60,000 nucleotides of DNA, taken from positions 20,028,001-20,088,000 of the forward strand of contig OX485806.1 in assembly GCA_950295325.1 (NCBI GenBank). The letters are read 5' to 3'. Position 1 is the stretch's first letter, and each line of letters opens with the position of its first letter. Below are positions 36,410 to 47,818 of the stretch, in pieces. The translations under genes were made by a program, and so were the position numbers. Origin of the DNA: Polytrichum commune (lineage: Eukaryota; Streptophyta; Polytrichopsida; Polytrichales; Polytrichaceae). The notes under the pieces are model-generated. The model was not told the DNA's origin. It saw nothing but the letters and a program-made list of their open reading frames with translations, and did no database searches.

Positions 36410-36479
36410 GCCCACACATACTGGTGGTCGGCAGCAATGAACATGCAAACTCCGTTCATTGCCACCAGTATGTGTGGGC
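36410..36479. repeat. Hairpin with 26-bp paired arms
   Basis: The left arm 36410-36442 (gcccacacatactggtgg, then gcaatgaac) pairs with the right arm 36454-36479, apart from a 7-base insertion in the left arm. The loop is 11 bases. No transposon context was found. Confidence 0.75.
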
Positions 36480-36529
36480 CCATGTTCGGGGAGAATCGGT
36501 CGTTCCGTACAGATGACATGGTTCAGTTC

Positions 36530-36812
36530 GAGAAATAACCTAAAGTTACAAAGATGAACTAGTTGATTTTGAGAAATTACCCAGTTGAAGTTCAAGACTT
36601 CACGAGAATTTGGTACCTAAAGTTACAAAGACGAACTGGTTGATTTTGAGAAATGACCCGGTTGAAGTTCGAGACTTCATGAGAATTTGGTACCTAAAGT
36701 TACAAAGACGAACTAGTTGATTCTGAGAATTGACCCAGTTGAAGTTCGAGACTTCATGAGAATTTTGTACCTTAAGTTACAAAGATGAACTGGTGAGTTT
36801 GAGAAATAACCT
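36530..36812. repeat. 77-bp tandem repeat, about 3.5 copies
   Basis: The block cctaaagttacaaag starts at about 36539, 36616, 36693 and 36770, so the period is 77 bp. Each unit also carries 'gaactggttgattttgagaa' and 'gttgaagttcgagacttca'. The unit is related to dispersed family D at 20930 and 51885. Confidence 0.85.
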
Positions 36813-36825
36813 CCATGGACAATTA

Positions 36826-37043
36826 GTCAAATATGATATTTAGTTTGACTTACTATTTGGATTTACATGGTGCTATATCATTTTACTAATGAAATAAGTT
36901 TTTACCAAGTAAAGTTGTCAATGTTTTATAATGTCCAAACTACCAATTTAACATTTGTTGGTACAATATGAAATGTACAATAAATAGATATAGCATTGCA
37001 TAATTCCACATAGTAAGCTTTGCCTAAATGTCATATTCAATAT
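36826..37043. mobile_element. MITE, second copy of the 16640-16862 family
   Basis: Left end caaatatgatatttagtttg then acttactatttgga; right end 'attccacatagtaagc' then 'aaatgtcatattcaata', an inverted match. It shares internal blocks with 16640-16862 ('accaagtaaagt', 'ccaatttaacatttgtt', 'atatagcatt') in order. Length is about 218 bp versus 223 bp, so the copies are homologous end to end. Confidence 0.7.
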
Positions 37044-37079
37044 AGATATAAAGAAATATGAATTTGTGGCCTTTATGTA

Positions 37080-37225
37080 AACTCACTCATTGCAAAAGTG
37101 AGAACGTAGTGAATTATCTCGCTTGAAACTATCCAAAAGTGCGGAATTACCTCACTCGGAATTATCTTGCTCGAGATTATCATGTAGTATGAAATTATCC
37201 GACAAGTGAAATTACCGAATGCAAC
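37080..37225. repeat. Irregular minisatellite of gaattatc/gaattacc motifs
   Basis: Motifs of the form (g/a)aattatc or aattacc followed by tcgctcg-like bases recur about every 18-30 bases at least six times. Spacing is uneven, so it is a decayed minisatellite or a cluster of short sites. Confidence 0.45.
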
Positions 37226-37430
37226 ATCGAACGAGCGAGTAGCATGACCGATGTGACCAGTCGTTGCCACTGCTATAAAGTTAACATAAAGTGCGACCCT
37301 GCTGGTGGGAGCCGGCGACTGGCCTCACCACCAACAGGTGTGGGGAGGCTATAAGTGGCATTGAGAATTCATTGAGTCTCGTTTGGCGACCGCCATTATT
37401 ACACAACATGTCGTTTTTAAGCTAAGTGCG

Positions 37431-37466
37431 GCTTTTGGTTGTGATAGTGTAATCACAACCAAAAGC
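37431..37466. repeat. Perfect 14-bp stem-loop
   Basis: gcttttggttgtga (37431-37444) pairs perfectly with tcacaaccaaaagc (37453-37466) around an 8-base loop. A second weaker hairpin, ctgctggtggg pairing with tcaccaccaacag, lies just upstream near 37300-37338. Confidence 0.85.
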
Positions 37467-37471
37467 AAAGA

Positions 37472-39300
37472 TTACATGTAATCACATGATGCAACAATGG
37501 ATAGTGTTGATGTTCTTGTAAAAGGTGGATGAAAGGTGGATCTTTGGTAATTTGCGATTTGCATGAATGCATGGATCATGTCATCCACTATTGCCTCGTA
37601 AAGGCATGTCACTTTGCTACCTGATTGTTGTTGCCACTTATTATGCATTGTCTTGGCGAGGTTGCACGTAGGCATCTCAACATGTTGCTCCAAAGTTAGA
37701 TTTTGCAATAGATGACGTAAAACAAATATAAAAACAATGCAGTATACCATGATTGGGACATAGATATGTGATGAAGATTAAAATTTTGGTTACGAAAGAC
37801 ACCTACAATGAGCATGTGACCTTCCCATTGCCTATATCAATAATGCCAAAATCCCAACTACCCCAACAAGTTGTACATGCTATCCTTTGTGGTTGCTCCT
37901 AATAAAAACCACCAAGCTCGTATCACATGGTATTTGACATTCCCCTCATCCATACTTTTGGTGTCCTTGTATTTCATGCAAAGTTGCTTGTGTTGATTGC
38001 AATGAAGGTCGGATATGTTTTTTGTGTTATTTTATCCAAATAGGCGGACCAATACTCTCGTGCCCCTTCGGAGAAAAGGTTGGATCATCATCATTATAGA
38101 CCTTCCTCACAACATTCCGATTTCAATGTGCACTGTCCAGTATGAAGCCTTGGAAGTCCACCTTGAGGACTTCATTTTTTAGCATGATTGCATTCAAATT
38201 CTCCCATAACAAGGTTTGGGCATGGGCATCCTCTAATTGCATATCACAACATGCTATAGTCAAACCTTGCAATGTTTGTTGTCATAGCCATGGCACACCA
38301 TCATAGTCCAACCATGGAGTTGCTTAACATGGTCAAACATTTATCCAAAGAATTCATCATGTCTCCACCACATTGCATGCATCTAATTATATCAACTCCA
38401 CCTCCTACAAGACATATTAAACATAAACATCTTATCTTTAAATTACCTTGGGAATCTACTATCATGCACATACTTGAATCCATAATGGTCTTTAAGTGCC
38501 ACAATATTATCCATGGATACTATTGAATTTTGAATGAATCTCTTGGAACCAATCACAAAGTTCCCGAAGCTAAGGGAGGCTAGAATGGAGATATCATCCA
38601 TGACCACCTCCAATGAAGTGCCATGAAATTGATGATTCTCCCTTAAGAAGTGGATTGAGGATATAATCAATAATACATTTTTTACTCACAATCATAATAG
38701 TCGCCAAATTTTTGGCAGTTGAAGTGTTGGACACCTCATTAGCAACACATTGGAAACCCATGTCCAATGATTCACGATGCACTCTGGTGAACATCGGGTG
38801 GTTGTGCACAATTAGACAGACGCGTGCACGAGACACATCCAAAGATGTTGAATGGATGTACATAAATCCTTGCATGACATACATCGAGACACATGGGAGA
38901 AGCACAAAAAACCTTGCATTGAACCTTAGACCCCTCTAGTGGCCCTTTCCCCACAACGAGTGTAGTTGGTGTAATGACAACCCACTTGGTATTGTTACGA
39001 ATTCCACCATTTTTGTTACTCACATTAATTGTTAGGTCATTGGAGATGGCCAACACATGCGGGCCTCTTGAAAGTCAAACCAAACTCATTAAGGATGTTT
39101 GTTGTTTTGGTTATGCACCAAACAAGTTTCTCATAATTCTTGCTCATTCCATCCAATTAGCATCAGGAACTCCCCAATCTATAGGTGGCAAAACAAACAT
39201 GACATCACCATTGGACGCAGAAGGTAGATATTTAACATCCTATATGATAATGCTATCATGATCAAAACCTACATTGTTTAAGTCAAACCTAGATCTTCTA
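37472..39300 (-). pseudogene. Decayed DNA-transposon protein, possibly MULE-like
   Basis: On the minus strand, coding-like pieces lie in order but in different frames and with stops. Around 39190-39130: DWGVPDANWME. At 39056-38840: a stretch with Cys residues (KVQCKV, DVCHARIYV), then VHNHPMFTRV with an HxH. At 38780-38600: CVANEVSNTSTAKNLATI. At 37690-37530: CNLAKTMHNKWQQQSG and CLYEAIVDDMIHAFMQIANY. Spaced Cys followed by HxH resembles the WRKY-GCM1-type fingers of FAR1/MULE proteins, and the last piece resembles a transposase C-terminal region. No intact frame exceeds about 105 codons. Family assignment is tentative. What I see is a broken, collinear protein. Confidence 0.45.
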
Positions 39301-41520
39301 CAACACTTTGTGATTTTGAGTGCATCAAGTAAGGTAGAAATACCATAACCCGTTAACCACCCTCAAGCCGTGCACTAGACCGCCGTCATAATGGTGAAGT
39401 GCCATTTCTAAAACCAGTCATGGCTAGGCGGCAACTTCAATGCGTGTACACTTAGTGTAGCCAATGGGAGTCAAGAGTTAATGTACTCATGAGGTAACCG
39501 ATTTAGGCAATGTTTTGTGTGGAAATGCGGAGCATTGTGTTCGGTGTAGGGAGAATCTAGTGAACGAGTAGGGGGTTGGACTAACTTTCCACTTTGAAAA
39601 TTTGTATTGTTTTTTTTGTATAGGGCAAAAAAATATAAAACAACTTGCATTCTTCATGAATCCTTCTTGTCTATCTTGGAACATTATCTCATGATTGTTA
39701 GACCAAATCTTCCATGCGAATCACCTTATTTTCACAAGTTATGGTATTTCTACCTTATATGAACATTTGTTGAGGTCAAAGTGGGATGAACCAAAGGCTT
39801 ATTGGAGCGTGTGTGATTCTCCACAACGTTCGTAACAATGGCTTATAAGGAAAATGTGCATTGGAAAGAAAAAAGAAAAAAGAAAAAAAGAAAAAAGGAT
39901 GTAGAATGGATAGCCATGTCGACCACATGGGTGCCATCATCATCAAAATTGCTAAGGAGTTAACTCCATGCATACCATTGTTTTTTAAGAGTTGTTGTGA
40001 TGGATTTGTTTGTCGACAACAATGTAGACAAATCCATGTGCATCTCAAACAAACTTTTGACTTTGTAAGAGCATCCACATAACTTCCAAAATGAATCAAC
40101 ATCTTCCCGCAAATTTTGAACCAATATTGTCTCAAACAATACTCTAGTGTCATGGAACAATTATTGTTCCAAATAGACGGTGCCCATTTGAAGCCAAATT
40201 CTAGACTAAGCAAACTCTCATGAACCACAACAACACCATTTGGGTCCAATGGGCGGGTGAAGGGAATGGAGGCATCCATGGCACGATGGGATGTCATTGA
40301 CAAAGACTTGGGGAAAATATGCGCATAAAGAATGGTGTACGCAAGAAGCCAACATATATAGATACAAAAGAGGAGAGATGTTCACTATTGAGAAGACAAC
40401 CACATTAGATCATTCGGTCGTACATATTTTAAATACACACTAGCAATGTCAGTGATAAACAATGCCAAATTAAATTATATGAATTAATAATTGAAACAAA
40501 TAGGAAGTGAACTCTAGCATGCCATCACATTGTAGCCTAGGACCATTTGTTTTAAAACAAGAATGATGTTATTCTTGTTCTATTGTGTAATGCACCTCCT
40601 ACCCATTCACACTCCCTTGCTAATGACAATGCACCGGTTTGGAAGGTGGCTAAGCGCTCTCTCATTAGTAAGTAAGTTGTTCATGTGATGTAAGGCTACC
40701 AAGTATTACTTATTGTATATGCAATCATTTCTCCTTTGTTTTGTCACCTAACTATTAGATTTTGTGTATGCAAAATGTTGATGTCCATCAAATCTCCTCC
40801 TAGGATGGTAGGGATTCCTACATATGTTGAAAGTGTAGCCAAGGATATGGCGGAGACATCTACACTTAGAACTAGACGAAAGTCTAGATGTTCGAGTATC
40901 CATCCATTTGTAAATGATATAGCAATCAAGTGTAATGTGTGGAGAGATGCTCTTAGGATGGTGAGGGAATGGAAGAGGATATGGCTAGTCACAACGCTTC
41001 AACAAGATATTCTACTTAAAGTGACTTTAGAGCGACCATTATTTTAATTTATATGTGGTGTTTAGGTTTTTTATTTCACAATAACCACAATTAATGGACT
41101 TAATCTTAAATGCGGTAATCCACCACTTGTCTTATTTTGCATACAACATAATTTGTTCCTTACTGCATTGTGTGCAATCCATTTGTTAGTTTCAAATTCT
41201 TGCATGTGAGGGGGATTTGGGCTCATTATTCTCTATGTGCATTCCCAAAATGTCTTGGTCATCCACGGGTATAGAGTACAATTGCCCCTATATCCATTTC
41301 TTTTCCTCTCACTGCTCACGTGTCACAACTGACTGCTCACATGATAGCATTCCCATGTTCAAAGCAAATGTGAGGAGAATGGAAGGGATAGAAATGTACC
41401 ATCAATCACGTGCATAGATTATACCCAAAAATATGGATTGAGATATCTATCTATCAATGAATCTCTCACAAAACCGTGCACTCTTCACCTAAAAATGAAA
41501 CTCAATAAATATGATAACAA
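39301..41520. other. Intergenic, no gene recognised
   Basis: Frames up to 175 codons occur, for example minus 39776-40303, which includes a Phe run from an A-rich tract. None shows a domain. A plus-strand 103-codon frame at 40736-41047 is likewise unrecognised. It may hold decayed transposon sequence 5' of the Ty3/gypsy fragment. Confidence 0.4.
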
Positions 41521-41536
41521 TGTTTTGTTGTAGAGT

Positions 41537-43706
41537 GATGTCCCTACTCTAGAAGCTATATCAAATGCATTAGAGGCATTTAAAAAAGTAAAGCAAATAT
41601 TATTTTCTACACCAATTTTACAAATTCTAAACTGGGAGTCTAAACAATTTTTTGTGTCTATAAATGAATCATGAGAAGGAATAAGTATAACGTTAGCACA
41701 CATGGATGAGCAAAAATACAATCACTCCATCTACTATGCTAGTAGAAAACTTATGTCGGCAGAGATGAATTACATGGTTATAGAACGAAAGCGGCTGGAA
41801 GTTATTTTCAAGTTGAAATTTTTTTGTCACTACTTGTTGGGAACGAAAGCATTGGTGGTAACAAACCATCAAACATTAGTTTATATTCTCCATAAATCAA
41901 ATGCAATAGGAAAAATCATACAGTGGATAATTTTGCTTCAAAATTTTAATTTAGAGATTGTACATCGCACGGGTATAATACACGAAAACGTTGATTATTT
42001 TTTCACGAATGGTAAAGGAAGTGGGAGCCCTTTCCAAAGACAACAATTTTTCCAATGCAATGTCGATGTTGGTAGACATTAGTATTAAACTGGAGGGATA
42101 TAAAAATATCATTTAATATCTCGAAGGTATGAATTTCCAGATAGTGCAACCAAACAGATAAGAATAAAATTGGTACATAAAATTTATTTTTATACCCCGA
42201 TAGGTTAATTGTTTTATTTTTGTAGAAGATACGATATTATTAGTCGTACGGTGGAAATAATGGTTTTTTAAAAATTATTACGTAAATTTCATATAAATTT
42301 TTGTAAAAGACATTTTGTGGATGGGCTACAGTGGAAAAAATTCTTGCAGCATAATAATATTGGCCAATAATGCTTAAAGATATCTTTGATTATTGCAAAT
42401 GTTGCAAAGTATGACAAACATTTACAAATAAAATCATGGTGAATATCAATTTACACCTTATTCCTCCATCAGGGTCATTTAAAAAATAAGGTGTTAATTT
42501 GATGTGTCCCTTGCCGGTTACCAACAGAGAATATTATTTTATTATTGTTGCTACATATTATTTCACAAAATTTGTTGAGGTTCGAGCCTTAAAACTTTAG
42601 TTAAAAAGGAGGTAGCGCAGTATGTAAACTAACGCATCATTAGTCGCTTTGGCATTCCCTTGGAGATGGTTACGAATAACAAATTTCAATTCACAAGTGA
42701 CATGTAAGAGGATTTGATGGACCCATTAACAATCAAATACATTTTTACAAATATATACAAATCGAGTATCAATGGACTAGTATGACGAACGAACAAGGCG
42801 TTGTATTCTATGATTGCAAAGGAAACGGAAACAAGAGCAAATGCTAGTAATTAGGATCTCAAGATTAATCATACAATATGAGTATACAATATAAACTTTC
42901 AAAACAATTATCAAATTCTCTTCATTTCGTTTAGCCTATGACATTAAGACTTTGTTTATAATAAAAAATGAATTTATGTCCCTTCGCACTGCCACGAAAA
43001 TGTGGTTGGATTAGGATTTCAAAATTGGAATATCAAAATTCATCATGCAATGTGAGTATACAATTAAACTTTCAAAAAAACTATCATAATTTATCCATTT
43101 CGTTTAGCCTATGACTTTAAGGCTTTGTTTTTGATAGAATACGAATTCATGACCCTTCACACTGTCACGAAAACGCGGTTGGATTAGAATTTTGAAATTG
43201 GGATATCAAGATTCATCGTGCAATGTGAGTATACAATTCAACTTTCAAAAAAACTATCAGATTTTCTCCATTTCGTTTAGCCTATGACATTGAGGCTTTG
43301 TTTATGATAGAATACAAATTCATGACCCTTCACACTGCCACGAAAATACGGTTGGATTTAGACGAATCTCAACAAAAACGGTTAGTTCAACTTAACGAAT
43401 TGGATGATGTTCAATTGAAGGCACGATAAGCGATTGAAGTTGCTCAAGCAAAAATAAAGAAGACGTGAGACGTGCAGGTGAAAAAACATGTGTTTGAAGC
43501 TGGAAATTTGGTCATGATGTACGACTCGAGACATTTTTGCAGAGTTTACTAAAAAATACTACCTAATTGGTTTCGATTGTATGAAATTTAAAAAAAGTTA
43601 TGTGAAAAACAATATTTGTTTTTTACGCTACTTTCATGGAACAGATTACCCAGATCGAGTTAATCATGACAAGTTGAAGAAGACTTATGTAGACTTGTTG
43701 AACTAA
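41537..43706 (+). pseudogene. Ty3/gypsy pol remnant: RT end, RNase H, integrase
   Basis: From 41537 one frame, broken by a single TGA near 41672, reads through the end of reverse transcriptase into RNase H (YYASRKLMS, FFCHYLLGTKALVV, NLEIVHRTG) to 42082. Downstream, in several frames with many stops, integrase follows: the HHCC-like finger area at about 42320-42415 (DIFDYCKCCKV), the core near 42480-42700 (FIIVATYYFTKFVEVRALK), and the C-terminal region at 43355-43690 (LDLDESQQKRLVQL, NLVMMYDSRHFCRVY). The order RT-RNase H-integrase marks Ty3/gypsy. Gag, protease and most of RT are absent. Many stops and a 173-bp triplication inside integrase make it non-functional. Confidence 0.85.
42855..43365 (+). 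repeat. 173-bp triplication inside the integrase remnant
   Basis: The motif catttcgtttagcctatgac-like starts at 42923, 43096 and 43269, giving two exact 173-bp steps. Neighbouring blocks (agtatacaat...aactttcaaa, atgacccttcacactgccac) keep the same spacing to within one base. The unit is an integrase segment, so the copy number rose after the element was already in place or during decay. Confidence 0.85.
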
Positions 43707-46700
43707 GAAAATTCCAATGACGGATTTCGCTATAAGTGTCGGGTAATATTATGGTTAAATTTATGAATTTACTAGCATTGTGAAGATTTACTTAGGATCA
43801 GAAAGTATATAAGTTGCTAGGAATTGTAGTAAGTCCTAGAAGATATTGGTCAAGTGGCCACTATTTGCTAATGTCAAGTTGATAGAACGGTGACAAGGTC
43901 TACACCTTATCAAGTTGACGGGGTATGAATTTCCATATTAGTCATATCTATGTTCTTATATATTTATATGTCATATTTACAATTAAGTAAATTTCAAATA
44001 TTTTAATAAAACTTCTTAGGTCATAGTATAGAAAAGCTTTTGGTGAAGAGTTCAACACTTTCTTTTAGTGCTTATGGGAGTGATAGTGTGAGGTAGAATA
44101 TACTTGAGTGTTAGAATTAGAAATGAGTGATAGTGTGATGTAGGATAGACTTAAGTGTTAAAGTTATGACTAGTGTTTGTATTAAGGCCTCGGCCTTGAG
44201 GGTTTAATAAGAGTGAGAGCTATATTTTTTCATGAAATCTCTAAGTCATGATTTTTTTAATTTGTATGTCATTCGTCTCTATGTCAAAAGGGTCCGACGG
44301 GGCCACACAATATGTGTAACTAAAAACATGAAGCCAATGGTACTTTCTCACAATACAAGACGCAAGAGAGGTTGCCGCAATTCAATGTGCAAGTGAAATT
44401 ATGCCAATTGAGATTGCGGTGGAGAAAACAAAGAGGGAGAAGTGGGAGTGTTTGAAGAATGGTGAGTGAGATGAATTTTTTTCTTTTGCTTCTTTCTTCT
44501 TTGCTTTTTGAATCTTGAATTGAGGGAGAAGAAGGTCTTGTGCAACAACCCTCTCCCACAACCCAGTAGTAAGTTACTAGCTTGGGTGGGGTGACGAGGA
44601 ATAGTTGAAGGGACCATTATTTTGATGGGTTGAGATTTTTTTGGGCGTTCCATGACTATTTTCTCATTTTCACTTTTGTTTGATAGGCATGATTATTTTC
44701 GAACTTTATGTGCCTTTCTTTTCTCTTGTGACGGGTGCAAAAAGGATGAGCTTTGGATGCAGATGCAAAATAAAAATACATTAAAAAAATAACAGTGTAA
44801 AATCAACCTAAGTGAGCATGAGGCCCCAAAAGCCATGGAACTTGAGGTGAGAACTTGAGGCAAGAACCAATAAGGTCGAGGCATCTTTAACCAATAAAAT
44901 AAGACAATTTGCATTTTCTTGAGAACATAACACTGTTCATTTGTGTTTGTACGTTGGGCAAGGACGAGAATAATCCATATCATATTTGGAATTATACTAT
45001 GTTTATTCACATAGCAGAGCATTGCATTGGCAAGTTCATGCTGAAAAACTCAGGTGAAGTAGTGTATTCATATTATTGGAATGGAATGGTTGATAACATT
45101 TGAATCTTATTATTAAAAGTCATAGCAAGGAATTAGTTTTCTTGGAAAGAGGGACATATTCCAAGGGGAATAATTCTTATGAATACAAAAATTGCTACAA
45201 ATTTTGAAGCGGTAAAGTTTAGGGTAACACACAATTGATCAATAGGTTAACCTGTAGTTGCACATCCAATTGTTAATTCTTGGCTACGATTTTTTCAAAA
45301 ACCTTACGAGGGTAATCAGTCACAAGCAGCCACCACATAAACCTTAACTTTGTTTGCATGAAAAAATATAGATCTCATCCATGTCAGCATTACATGACCC
45401 CAATGGTCAGTTAAATAGACCTGGTCAACTAAAAATGCTTCGACCTTACTAGATGTTAATGGAGCTTTTATTCAACGTTATGGGGATGCCATGTCCCTAG
45501 AGATCTTGGATTCTTAGACATGCCATACGCTAAAGCGCCCCTAATAAGTTTTTAAAGTAAGGGATCCCATAACATGATAAGGGCCAGAGCCCGCAACCCA
45601 CAACCCTTGGGCAATCCCACATAATTTTTTTGAACCCAACCAGAAAATGTTGCCCTCCCCACTACACTAGAAAAAAAAAACTAAAAAAATATGTTCACTT
45701 CCACTTAGTATATAAGCAATTGTTTTGGATTTCATTCCCAAAGTGAAATCATCGCTAAAGTATGTATTTAACTTGGAAGTTAAAGATATGAAAAATTCCT
45801 CATTTGCATTGAGGTGATAATTTTTGTGACTTACCATTTGAAAGGGCCTTTGTCATTTGAAAATTGAGCTTAAAGTAATGTGTTTATTTTAGCTAGTTTG
45901 TCTTGTAATATTTTACTAATGTCCTCTCCTTTCACAAGTACGTTTCTACAAGTACTCATACACATTCAAGCTAATTATAGTGTAATTGACTATAATATGT
46001 TATGATATAACACTACATGAATCGTGGTTCCTTACAAATGGTTTCCTTCCAATGGATGGTTTTATGATCTACTACAATAGTAGATTCCCAATGCATAATC
46101 GCAAAGTTTAAAGACATCTAGTGATAGAGAACCGTTGGTAAAGAACTGTGATTATTGTACCTAAGGATGACAAGTGAACGGCCACAAGAAGAATTGAATG
46201 TTTACTACAAACCACTCACATCCATGTAATTACATTTCACCAAACAAGTGTCGATCTCCATCAAGCAATTCCTAAACTCGAGTCACCGAGTTCACATGTT
46301 TTCCACCCCAAAACACTCAAATGTAGTTAAGGGTAGAGATAAGTAACCGTAGAAAACCCGTTTACCTTAAGGTGGATAACTTTCTCTTTGCACCCATTTC
46401 TTGTAGGGTATGAAACACACAATTAATGCAAGATGATTAGTAAATCCAATTCATGCACGTAGCTATTTATCTCACTCTTTTCGGATCCCATATGCATATC
46501 TTATTCATGAGCAAAGTGATAATTCGCGTGCTCATTGCTGGTCATATAGGTCCCTCTCAATCATGTCAACTATTCAGCCCAAAACAATACTACATTTTGA
46601 GCATATAGTCCAGTCTCATCTAAACACGTGTCTTTTTGGTGTTGGCTCTTAGATCCACACCCAACCACACACCACTCAAATGTAGTTGTTCATATTATTG

Positions 46701-46720
46701 TTATGTTCAATTTCAAAACT
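43707..46720. other. Intergenic, possibly 3' LTR remains at the start
   Basis: Sequence just after integrase (43710-44225) is where a 3' LTR would lie. It includes an internal duplication (gagtgatagtgtga at about 44079 and 44127). I could not match it to a 5' LTR. The rest is AT-rich with short frames and no recognised gene. Confidence 0.35.
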
Positions 46721-46724
46721 TCTA

Positions 46725-47010
46725 CCTTACTAAGGTAGATGTGCCTAATTCAACGTGTGATCTTCTACAAACACCCATATTTGAGTGTATATGAGTGAGT
46801 GTGAATCTAAGAATGGACACCCAAAAAGACATGTTTTGCGAAAGGAGTGGACGACGTGTTCAAAATTTGTTAACCATTCTAGAATGCAATAGTCGACATA
46901 CAGTAGTTGAGGGGGACTTACACGATCATCCAACAACTTAGAGAGTCTTCACTTCACAATGACCAAGATATTCATATGAACTCCACGAATCACGAGGGAA
47001 GTGACTACAT
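46725..47010 (+). repeat. Dispersed repeat family B, copy 3
   Basis: Ordered blocks shared with 19840-20110: 'taaggtagatgtgcctaatt', 'acacccatatttgagtg', 'ccaaaaagacatgtttt', 'gtgttcaaaat', 'accattctag', 'caatagtcgacata', 'gagtcttcact'. Confidence 0.55.
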
Positions 47011-47435
47011 TCACGATTCGGATTCGCCAATCATCATGTGTTTCATATTGTACGAGAAAGTGGGTGCAAAGAGAGAGAGCAAAGAGAAAGAAAGAAAAAG
47101 AAAAAGAAAAGTGTCCATTTAAGACGCACTTTACCCGAGGCTCACATCACATGCATAAAGAAAAAAGAAATTCAGTCTTCGGGGAGATTTTTGGACATAA
47201 TCAGTCGAGATCCTGGTGTGCCGAATCAGTCCAACCGGTTACATGTTGACATCTTTCAGTTTTCATTTGTTAATATAGGGAATATTCCAAAGAAAAAACA
47301 AACGCCCGTACATTGTACCGGCATGAATGCGAGCCTATTACCCAAATGTTTACCCCAACTTAGTTGTGGTATCACATGAGGGGTTATGCCTCTTTAGGAG
47401 GTGGGCTCTATGGGTTTTAAGATTATATCTCCACA
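47011..47435. other. Intergenic, purine-rich then AT-rich
   Basis: An (GA/AAAG)-rich stretch lies at 47070-47110. Nothing else recognised. Confidence 0.4.
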
Positions 47436-47818
47436 TTAGGGGGGTGTAATGGTGGCTTGTTTATTGTCGAGTTTCCTTTTGTTGAGTATGAGGTATGTTA
47501 GGTATTTAATGGCATTTTGATGTATGTTTTTCATGAGGTTTTTGATGTTTGTCTTTGGGATGTTGAGGTCCGTTAATTTGGTGATGGATTGTTCGTGTAT
47601 GGCGCCTCTTACCCCTGCCGTGATAGTGATGAGGGGCTTCGTTTTCCATCCATTGTTTCTTATCTCATTAATTAGTGGGTTGTATTTGACGTGCTTTTGT
47701 GCGATAGCTTGTTCATGGAATCTATCGTGGCAGTATGTAAATTCAATGAATTGTATTGTGTGTGAATGTGAGGGGGTTATAGGTGTAGGTGTGTATGGGA
47801 ATATTCCACATATATTCC
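47436..47818 (-). pseudogene. Coding-like fragment without a start codon (127 codons)
   Basis: On the minus strand one frame is open from 47818 to TAA at 47436-47438. It reads IQFIEFTYCHDRFHEQAI, then a Lys/Asn-rich linker, then PLITITAGVRGAIHEQSI, LNIPKTNIKNLMKNIHQ and AIKYLTYLILNKRKLDNK. Composition is protein-like with amphipathic helices, unlike the Phe/Cys-rich chance frames nearby. No ATG lies near its start, and stops close the frame upstream of 47819, so only a 3' part survives. The LNKRKLDNKQ-type end reminds me of the C-terminus of reverse-transcriptase proteins from non-LTR elements in green algae and other seed-free plants. That is memory, unverified. Confidence 0.5.

Noticed and set aside
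39776-40303. 175-codon minus-strand frame
   Set aside because: It contains a Phe run from an A-rich tract, has no recognisable domain, and the plus strand looks equally coding-like.
44061-44225. Duplicated gagtgatagtgtga segment as a defined 3' LTR
   Set aside because: No matching 5' LTR or TG...CA ends could be identified in the window, so only a possible LTR remnant is stated.
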